DNA of 6,670 bases from Bacteroidota bacterium (GTDB taxonomy: Bacteria > Bacteroidota > Bacteroidia > Flavobacteriales_F > PHOS-HE28): positions 1 to 6,670 of the forward strand of contig CAUJFM010000288.1 of assembly GCA_963169595.1 (NCBI GenBank). The letters run 5' to 3'. Positions 1 through 5,510 of the stretch are shown here, piece by piece. The notes beneath the pieces are model-generated. The model was given only the letters and a program-made list of their open reading frames with translations. It made no database searches and was not told the origin of the DNA. Position numbers and translations under genes: made by a program. Numbering within the stretch: the first letter of the stretch is position 1; every line of letters begins with the position of its first letter.

Positions 1-447
1 CACCACGAAGCAGATGCTGTACTTCACCAGCAGCACCTTGCGCACGAAGAACCGTTCGAAGGTGAGGCTGACATCCAGGTAGGGATTGGCGGCCTGCTCA
101 TGGGGCAGTACGATGTTGCAGCCCACGCTCTTGGCGCCCACATCACGTGCCCCACGGTTGGCGGCCTCCATGATGCCGGGCCCACCGCCGGTCATGATGG
201 TGAAGCCCACACGGCCTATGCGCCGGGCCAGCTCGCGGGTGGCCTCGTAGTAGGGGTGGTCCTCCTTGAAGCGCGCACTGCCGAAGAAGGTCACGCAGGG
301 ACCCACGAAGTGCAGCTTGCGGAAGCCGTAGACGAACTCGCGGGCAATGCTGGCCACGGAGCGCAGTTCCTGCCAGCGGTCACGGGGGCCTTCGAGGAAG
401 CGCAGGTCGATGTGCCTGTGTGGCGGAATGTTCGATGGTTCGGTCAC
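1..447 (-). CDS. LOG-family (TIGR00730) Rossmann-fold protein, N-terminal part, truncated by window edge
   Basis: Reading leftwards from a GTG codon at 447-445 gives 149 codons open to the window edge, with no stop seen. Residues 48-58 (VGPCVTFFGSA) form the first beta strand and nucleotide-binding loop. Residues 87-95 (GGGPGIMEA) are the diagnostic glycine-rich motif of the LOG / 'lysine decarboxylase-like' fold. Residues 133-149 (FFVRKVLLVKYSICFVV) lead directly into where the family's PGGxGTxxE catalytic motif should lie, just outside the window. Characterised members are phosphoribohydrolases that release the base from nucleoside 5'-monophosphates (cytokinin activation in plants and some bacteria). 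In most bacteria the physiological role is unclear, and the name lysine decarboxylase is a misannotation. It is probably cytoplasmic, as no signal peptide is visible. The GTG start is the only conventional start I find in frame between 447 and about 510; no Shine-Dalgarno sequence precedes it. The gene is divergent from the pump genes, so a shared function is not implied. Family call is secure; exact start is less so. Confidence 0.9.
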   Translation of the reverse strand, partial: MTEPSNIPPHRHIDLRFLEGPRDRWQELRSVASIAREFVYGFRKLHFVGPCVTFFGSARFKEDHPYYEATRELARRIGRVGFTIMTGGGPGIMEAANRGARDVGAKSVGCNIVLPHEQAANPYLDVSLTFERFFVRKVLLVKYSICFVV

Positions 448-559
448 GCGCCGAAGGTATCCCCGCGCAAGCAGGCCGTTGGCTGCCGTTTTTGATAAAT
501 AGTTGTTAAGGGCCGTTCGCCGGCCTTTTGCTGTTCTAAGTTCGCAGCCGCTTAGGTAG
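448..559. promoter_or_regulatory. Divergent intergenic region, probable promoter area
   Basis: This 112-nt gap separates the minus-strand LOG gene from the plus-strand small ORF, so it should hold the LOG promoter and perhaps one for the plus-strand genes. Positions 487-509 are the only clearly AT-rich patch in the window, with a run of five T followed by GATAAATAG. No clean match to the Bacteroidota -7 box TAnnTTTG was found. The nearest on the plus strand is TAAGTTCG at 537-544, one mismatch, and it lacks a TTG at the usual upstream distance. Promoter placement is therefore inferred from gene layout and base composition only. Confidence 0.4.
508..528. other. Inverted repeat / terminator-like hairpin
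   Basis: AAGGGCCG (508-515) pairs with CGGCCTTT (521-528) around the loop TTCGC: eight pairs, one of them G-T. On the plus strand the 3' arm runs into TTTT, which looks like a weak intrinsic terminator, yet no plus-strand gene ends upstream of it inside the window. It lies in the 5' leader region of the LOG gene if that gene's promoter is further to the right. It could be a leader hairpin, a terminator stopping antisense transcription, or chance in GC-rich DNA. Confidence 0.35.
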
Positions 560-877
560 ATGCAGACCGGAACACACCCGTGGTTGAGGCGCTTCATGCT
601 CGCGAGCATGGTGATGCTGGGCCTGCAGTTGTGCTTCCCCCTGACCATGCAGGCCTCCGTCATGGCCAACCATCGGGTGGACATGATCAGCCTGGGTGTG
701 AAGGACCCGGCTGGCAAGCCTGGGGTCGATGTCGACTTCGATCTTCCGCCCTTGCTGGCGGTACTGCTGCTCCTCCCCGAATGGTTGGACGCGCCCGGCA
801 ACGGGTTGCAGCAGGGGTGTGACGTACCCCTCCCTTCGGTACTCCCCGTCGCTGGGTACCATCCCTCCGCACCCTGA
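560..877 (+). CDS. Unrecognised small protein with signal-peptide-like N-terminus
   Basis: A 105-codon ORF from ATG 560 to TGA 875-877. I do not recognise the family. By hand count 87 of 105 codons end in G or C (42 of the first 45), matching the bias of the pump genes and supporting real coding. Residues 1-11 carry two arginines (R10, R11). Residues 12-30 are hydrophobic (FMLASMVMLGLQLCFPLTM) and are followed by small residues, with SVMA before N37 a plausible cleavage site, so export to the periplasm is likely. A second hydrophobic stretch, LPPLLAVLLLLPEW, lies at about 62-75, followed by a proline-rich C-terminus ending in HPSAP. A later ATG at 596 is an alternative start but would remove the arginines of the n-region. 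It precedes the pump genes on the same strand, 194 nt before the adaptor start, so it may be a small accessory protein of the pump or an independent gene. Function unknown. Confidence 0.55.
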   Translation: MQTGTHPWLRRFMLASMVMLGLQLCFPLTMQASVMANHRVDMISLGVKDPAGKPGVDVDFDLPPLLAVLLLLPEWLDAPGNGLQQGCDVPLPSVLPVAGYHPSAP

Positions 878-889
878 TGGGCCCTTGGT

Positions 890-945
890 CCCGGTCCTGA
901 GGCCGGGCGCGGTGCCGTGCACGAACTGCACGCATCCTGGATGCG
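890..945. other. Three consecutive inverted repeats between small ORF and pump operon
   Basis: Hairpin A is CCCGGTC (890-896), loop CTGA, GGCCGGG (901-907), with one T-G pair; it begins 13 nt after the small ORF's stop codon. Hairpin B is CGTGCA (916-921), loop CGAAC, TGCACG (927-932). Element C is CGCATCC (931-937), one central T, GGATGCG (939-945), a 15-bp near-palindrome that shares two bases with B and is more like a protein-binding site than an RNA hairpin. A could end transcription of the small ORF, although no T run follows. B and C overlap, so they could not both be fully folded at once, as in attenuator-like leaders. Roles are inferred; the repeats themselves are visible. Confidence 0.45.
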
Positions 946-965
946 CACTGCGTGGCCCATGTGTC

Positions 966-1023
966 CACGTATCCCACGTGTAGCATCGGTTCCCTGGTCC
1001 TCGCCTCTGCGCGGACACGTGTC
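966..1023. promoter_or_regulatory. Cluster of ACGT-centred sites, candidate operator for the efflux operon
   Basis: Three similar elements occur upstream of the adaptor gene: CCACGTAT (965-972 region), CCACGTGT (975-981 region) and the perfect 10-bp palindrome GACACGTGTC (1014-1023). Efflux operons are commonly controlled by a repressor that binds a short palindrome near the promoter, so this is a reasonable operator candidate. No regulator gene is in the window and no convincing promoter boxes were found nearby. ACGT-centred sites can also arise by chance in GC-rich DNA. Confidence 0.35.
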
Positions 1024-1071
1024 GTTCATCGATCCCGATCATTCCTCACCATGTTCCATTTTGTCGGCCCG

Positions 1072-2241
1072 ATGGGCCAGCATGCGGACGTTCCGCATCT
1101 TCCTGCACATCCATCTCTCACGCGTCGCTCGCCAGCGCTCCCCTTGTTCACCGGTTCCGCATTCGTGCTGCTGATCGCCCTTGTGCCGTTCCTTGCCGGT
1201 TGCGGGGCCCATCATGACGATGAAGCGCATGAAGGTCATGCCCAGGGGCGGTACCCGGCCACCACGGCCTTGCGCACTGATACCGTGGTCCAGAAGGACT
1301 ATGTATGCCAGGTCCACGCCATCCAGCACATCGAACTGCGTGCCTTGGAGAAGGGCTACTTGCAGGATGTGCTCGTTGACGAAGGCCAGCGGGTCAGGAA
1401 GGGGCAGTTGCTCTTCCGCATCCGTCCGGTGTTGTACCAGGCCGAAGTGCAGCGGGCGCAGGCCGAGGCCGACCTGGCTGCGATCGAGTACCGGAACACG
1501 AAGGTGCTGGCCGACAGCAACGTGGTGTCGCCCAACGAACTGGCCATGGCCAAGGCCCGTGCCGACAAGGCGAAGGCGGAGTTGGATGCGGCCCGTGCGC
1601 ATCTGGGCTTCACCGAGATCACGGCCCCGTTCGATGGCATCGTGGGCCGCTTCCATGTGCGGGTCGGCAGCCTGTTGGATGAAGGAGAGCTGTTGACCGA
1701 GCTCTCGGACAACAGCAGCATGTGGGTCTACTTCAACGTGCCGGAATCCGAGTACCTGGCCTATGCACAGGCCAGGAGCGCAGGCCGTGGCACGGAGGTC
1801 GCGCTCCGCCTGGCGAACGGGGACCTCTTCAAGGAAGTGGGCGAGATCACGGCCATCGAGTCCGACTTCGACAACACCACCGGCAACATCGCTTTCCGGG
1901 CCACTTTCCCGAACCCCGCAGGGTTGCTGCGTCACGGGCAGACCGGGAACATCCTGATGACCACACCGCTGAACGATGTGCTCGTCCTTCCGCAGAAAGC
2001 CACGTTCGAGGTCCTGGACCACCGCTATGTGTTCGTGATCGACAAGGACGACGTGTTGCACAGCACACGGGTTGAACTGGGGCCTGAGCTGCAGCACCTG
2101 TTCGTGGTGACCGGCGGGCTGAAGGAGGGCGATCGCTTCCTGTTGGAAGGACTGCGCAAGGTGAAGGACGGCATGCATGTGGAGTATCAGTTCCTCCCGC
2201 CCGACTCGGTCATCCGCCACCTGGACCTGTACGCCGAGTGA
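1072..2241 (+). CDS. RND efflux periplasmic adaptor lipoprotein (membrane fusion protein, HlyD/AcrA family)
   Basis: This subunit bridges the inner-membrane pump to the outer-membrane channel. From ATG 1072 it is 389 residues, a normal length for the family. A hydrophobic segment ends in the lipobox LAGC with the lipidated cysteine at residue 44. It is followed at 47-56 by the His/acid-rich stretch HHDDEAHEGH. The first half of the lipoyl domain is at about 86-117 (HIELRALEKGYLQDVLVDEGQ...KGQLLF). An alpha-helical hairpin rich in Ala, Glu and Lys spans about 119-180, and the second lipoyl half contains ITAPFDGIVG at 183-192. The beta-barrel starts near 217 (MWVYFNVPE), and a membrane-proximal domain runs to the end. 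The start is uncertain: ATG 1051 and ATG 952 are in frame, but third-position GC is low before about 1117 and 952 would add non-family sequence across the palindromes. Even the 1072 start leaves an unusually long n-region, with the arginine pair about 18 residues in. The stop is 23 nt before the pump gene. Confidence 0.93.
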   Translation: MGQHADVPHLPAHPSLTRRSPALPLFTGSAFVLLIALVPFLAGCGAHHDDEAHEGHAQGRYPATTALRTDTVVQKDYVCQVHAIQHIELRALEKGYLQDVLVDEGQRVRKGQLLFRIRPVLYQAEVQRAQAEADLAAIEYRNTKVLADSNVVSPNELAMAKARADKAKAELDAARAHLGFTEITAPFDGIVGRFHVRVGSLLDEGELLTELSDNSSMWVYFNVPESEYLAYAQARSAGRGTEVALRLANGDLFKEVGEITAIESDFDNTTGNIAFRATFPNPAGLLRHGQTGNILMTTPLNDVLVLPQKATFEVLDHRYVFVIDKDDVLHSTRVELGPELQHLFVVTGGLKEGDRFLLEGLRKVKDGMHVEYQFLPPDSVIRHLDLYAE

Positions 2242-2264
2242 TCGGCCTCAATCGCTGCTGAGCC

Positions 2265-5200
2265 ATGTTCAGGAAATTCATCCATCGGCCGGTACTGGCC
2301 ATTGTCATCTCGGTGCTGATCGTTTTTGTTGGCGGTCTATCCATCGAGCAGTTGCCCACGGCGCAGTTCCCCGAGATCGCGCCCACCACGGTCAACATCT
2401 TCATCGCCTATCCGGGGTCGAGCGCGGATGTGCTCACCCGCTCCACCATCATCCAGCTGGAGACGGCCATCAACGGGGTGCAGGGCATGCGCTACATCGC
2501 CAGCGATGCCACCAGCGCCGGCGAGGGAACCATCCGGGTCATCTTCGAGCCGGGCACCGATCCGGACGAGGCCGTGGTGCGAGTGAAGACCCGTGTGGAC
2601 CAGGTGATGCCCAATCTGCCCCTGCTGGTGCAGCGTGAAGGGGTGATCATCACCCCGGTGCAGCCCAGCATGCTCATGTACGTGAACCTCTACGGCAATG
2701 GCGAGGATGCGGACGAGCTCTTCCTCTACAACTACGCCTTCACCCAGCTGATCCCCGAGATCCAGCGCATTCCGGGTGTTGCGCAGGCGCAGATCCTGGG
2801 CAGCCGCAAGTACGCGATGCGGGTGTGGTTGAAGCCCGATCGCATGCGTGCCTACCGCATCAGTGCGGAGGAGGTGATGAAGGCCATGGAGGAGCAGAGC
2901 GTCATCGCGCGCCCCGGCCGCCTGGGCCAGAGCTCCGGTATCAATGCGCAGTCGCTGGAGTATGTGCTCGTGTACCAAGGGCAGTTCAATGAACCCGAGC
3001 AGTACAAGAACATCATCATCCGGGCCAACGAGGAGGGGGAGCTCATCAAGCTGCGCGACATCGCGGATGTGGAGCTGGGCAGCGAGTTCTTCGACATCTA
3101 TTCCAACCTCGATGGCAAGCCCTCCGCATCGATCGTGCTCAAGCAGACCCTGGGCAGCAATGCCACGGAGGTCATCGAACGGGTGAAGGAGACGCTGAAG
3201 GAGCAGGCGGAGTTCATGCCACCCGGAGTGGATTACAAGGTGAGCTATGATGTCTCCACCTTTCTGGATGCCTCCATTGAACAGGTGCTGCATACCCTGC
3301 GCGATGCCTTCATTCTGGTTGCGCTGGTGGTGTTCATCTTCCTGGGTGACTGGCGTTCCACGTTGATCCCGATCATCGCCGTGCCGGTGTCGCTCATCGG
3401 GGCCTTCTTCATCATGCAGCTGTTCGGGCTGTCCATCAACCTCATCACCTTGTTCGCCTTGGTGCTGGCCATCGGCATCGTGGTGGATGATGCCATCGTG
3501 GTGGTGGAGGCGGTGCACGCCAAGATGCATGACAAGCCGGAGCTGACGCCCTACAACGCGGTGAAGGAGGTGATGGGGGAGATCGGTGGGGCCATCATCG
3601 CCATCACTCTCGTGATGGTGTCGGTGTTCATCCCCATCGCCTTCATGACCGGTCCGGTGGGCGTGTTCTACCGCCAGTTCTCGATCACCATGGCCGGCTC
3701 CATCATCCTTTCGGCCGTGGTCGCGCTCACGCTCACACCGGTGCTGTGTGCCATGGTCCTCAAGCCGCATGGCGCAGGTCATCATCGTCGGTCCTGGATG
3801 GACCGCGCCATCGACGCCTTCAACCGGGCGTTCGAGCGGATGACAGGCCGGTATGTGGCCATTTTGGACCGCACAGTGGCCAGGCGGTTCCTCACCTTCG
3901 GTGTGCTGGCAGCTTTCCTGGCGGGGATCGTCATCGCCGATCGAGTGCTGCCTGCGGGCTTCATTCCCAGCGAGGACCAGGGCACGATCTACGCCATCAT
4001 CCAAACGCCTCCTGGAAGCACCCTGGAGACCACCAATGAGGTAGCGCAGCAACTTCAGCGCATCTGCAAGGAGATCCCCGAGGTGGCCTCCGTGTCCTCA
4101 CTGGCCGGCTACGAGATCATGACGGAGGGTCGCGGTTCCAATGCAGGCACCTGCCTCATCGATCTGAAGCCCTGGAGCGAACGCCACAAGGACGTCAACG
4201 AGGTGATGGAAGAGCTGGAAGAGCGCACCAAGGACCTTGGAGCCATCATCGAGTACTTCGAGCCGCCGGCCGTTCCCGGCTTCGGCTCATCAGGGGGCTT
4301 CTCCCTGCGCATGCTGGACAAGACCAACGGTACGGACTACCACGAGTTCGACCGGATCAACCACGAGTTCATGGAGGCCCTGGCCAAGCGGAAGGAGCTG
4401 ACCGGCCTCTTCACCTTTTATGCGGCCAACTACCCGCAGTACGAGCTGATCATCGACAACCAGGTGGCCATGCAGAAGGGTGTCTCCATCGGCAAGGCCA
4501 TGGACAACCTCAACATCCTCATTGGCAGCACCTATGAACAAGGCTTCATCCGGTTCGGCCGTTTCTTCAAGGTCTACACGCAGGCCGGGCCGGAATACCG
4601 GCGCTATCCGTCCGATCTGGAGAACCTCTTCGTGAAGAACGAGGAGGGTGATATGGTGCCCTACTCCTCCTTCATGCGCTTCGAGAAGCGCCTCGGGCCG
4701 AACGAGATCACGCGGTACAACATGTACAATTCAGCGGCCATACGCGGGTTGCCTGCCGCCGGGTATACCAGTGGTGATGCCATCAAGGCCATCCAGCAGG
4801 TGGCGAAGGAGACCCTGCCACGTGGCTATGACATCGCCTGGGAGGGGCTGTCCTACGACGAGGCCCGGCGTGGCAACGAGGCCATCACCATCTTCCTCGT
4901 GGTGCTCATCTTCGTCTACCTCGTGCTGGCGGCGCAGTACGAGAGCTTCGTGCTGCCGCTGGTGGTGATCCTCTCGCTGCCCATCGGCGTGTTCGGGTCC
5001 TTCCTCCTGTTGAAGGCCATGGGCCTGGCCAACGATGTGTACGCGCAGATCGGCCTCATCATGCTCATCGGTCTGCTGGGCAAGAACGCGGTGCTCATCG
5101 TGGAGTACGCGGTCCAGCGCGAGCGTGCGGGGGCCAGCACGCGCGACGCGGCCATCGAAGGAGCGAAGGCCCGTTTCCGACCGATCCTGATGACCTCCTT

Positions 5201-5510
5201 CGCCTTCATCGCGGGGCTCATCCCGTTGGTGATCAGTTCGGGGGCGGGCGCGATCGGCAACCGCACCATTGGTTCCTCGGCCATGGGCGGCATGATCGTC
5301 GGCACCTTGGTCGGTGTGCTGGTGATCCCCGGCCTCTACTACGTCTTCGCGAACCTGATCAAGGGCCGGAAGCTCATTCGCGATGAACGCGACGAACCCA
5401 TCTCGGAGGAGCTCGTCCGGCATGCCGAGGAGGAAACCAGCGCGAGGGAGACCATCCGGTCCCTCAATGCACGCATCATGGACCTGTTGAAACGCAAGAA
5501 GGACCAATGA
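2265..5510 (+). CDS. HAE-1 family RND multidrug efflux pump, AcrB-like inner-membrane subunit
   Basis: A 1081-residue proton-driven exporter, about 30 residues longer than AcrB owing to its C-terminus. It starts with the typical MFRKFIHRPVLAIVISV transmembrane helix 1. A periplasmic porter/docking block follows at about 30-340. Transmembrane helices 2-6 lie between about 345 and 496, a second periplasmic block at about 562-870, and helices 8-12 at about 873-1030. Helix 4 contains GIVVDDAIVVVE with D408 and D409, and helix 10 contains GLLGKNAVLIVEYA with K940. Helix 11 contains RFRPILMTS with R970 and T977. Together these match AcrB's D407, D408, K940, R971 and T978, so proton coupling should be intact. 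No heavy-metal (HME) signature is evident; the aligned motifs are HAE-1 type. The AcrB deep-pocket positions 136 and 178 are Met and Leu here rather than Phe, and the switch loop (about 616-628) is longer by two residues. Residues 1033-1081 form a highly charged cytoplasmic tail. No Shine-Dalgarno sequence precedes the ATG. The stop overlaps the next start as ATGA. Confidence 0.97.
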   Translation: MFRKFIHRPVLAIVISVLIVFVGGLSIEQLPTAQFPEIAPTTVNIFIAYPGSSADVLTRSTIIQLETAINGVQGMRYIASDATSAGEGTIRVIFEPGTDPDEAVVRVKTRVDQVMPNLPLLVQREGVIITPVQPSMLMYVNLYGNGEDADELFLYNYAFTQLIPEIQRIPGVAQAQILGSRKYAMRVWLKPDRMRAYRISAEEVMKAMEEQSVIARPGRLGQSSGINAQSLEYVLVYQGQFNEPEQYKNIIIRANEEGELIKLRDIADVELGSEFFDIYSNLDGKPSASIVLKQTLGSNATEVIERVKETLKEQAEFMPPGVDYKVSYDVSTFLDASIEQVLHTLRDAFILVALVVFIFLGDWRSTLIPIIAVPVSLIGAFFIMQLFGLSINLITLFALVLAIGIVVDDAIVVVEAVHAKMHDKPELTPYNAVKEVMGEIGGAIIAITLVMVSVFIPIAFMTGPVGVFYRQFSITMAGSIILSAVVALTLTPVLCAMVLKPHGAGHHRRSWMDRAIDAFNRAFERMTGRYVAILDRTVARRFLTFGVLAAFLAGIVIADRVLPAGFIPSEDQGTIYAIIQTPPGSTLETTNEVAQQLQRICKEIPEVASVSSLAGYEIMTEGRGSNAGTCLIDLKPWSERHKDVNEVMEELEERTKDLGAIIEYFEPPAVPGFGSSGGFSLRMLDKTNGTDYHEFDRINHEFMEALAKRKELTGLFTFYAANYPQYELIIDNQVAMQKGVSIGKAMDNLNILIGSTYEQGFIRFGRFFKVYTQAGPEYRRYPSDLENLFVKNEEGDMVPYSSFMRFEKRLGPNEITRYNMYNSAAIRGLPAAGYTSGDAIKAIQQVAKETLPRGYDIAWEGLSYDEARRGNEAITIFLVVLIFVYLVLAAQYESFVLPLVVILSLPIGVFGSFLLLKAMGLANDVYAQIGLIMLIGLLGKNAVLIVEYAVQRERAGASTRDAAIEGAKARFRPILMTSFAFIAGLIPLVISSGAGAIGNRTIGSSAMGGMIVGTLVGVLVIPGLYYVFANLIKGRKLIRDERDEPISEELVRHAEEETSARETIRSLNARIMDLLKRKKDQ

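Noticed and set aside
100..495. Plus-strand ORF of 131 codons opposite the LOG gene
   Set aside because: The minus strand here encodes an unmistakable LOG-family sequence with the GGGPGIMEA motif; the plus-strand product is low-complexity shadow.
536..1042. Minus-strand ORF of 168 codons opposite the small ORF
   Set aside because: It is rich in Gly, His, Gln and Arg with no domain or signal, and its third codon positions fall on the less GC-rich first positions of the plus-strand frame. This is typical of an antisense shadow in GC-rich DNA.
1039..2220. Minus-strand ORF of 393 codons opposite the adaptor gene
   Set aside because: The plus strand encodes a full adaptor with lipobox, lipoyl halves and beta-barrel; the antisense product is His/Gln/Asp-rich without recognisable domains.
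2337..4052. Minus-strand ORF of 571 codons opposite the pump gene
   Set aside because: It is long only because stop codons are rare antisense to GC-rich coding sequence. Its composition (His, Asp, Gly, Gln) is that of a shadow, and the plus strand is a clear RND pump.
2265..5510. Heavy-metal (CusA/CzcA, HME) assignment for the pump
   Set aside because: The helix 4 and helix 10 motifs and overall length match HAE-1 pumps; I see no CusA-type methionine relay. The His-rich adaptor segment alone is not enough.
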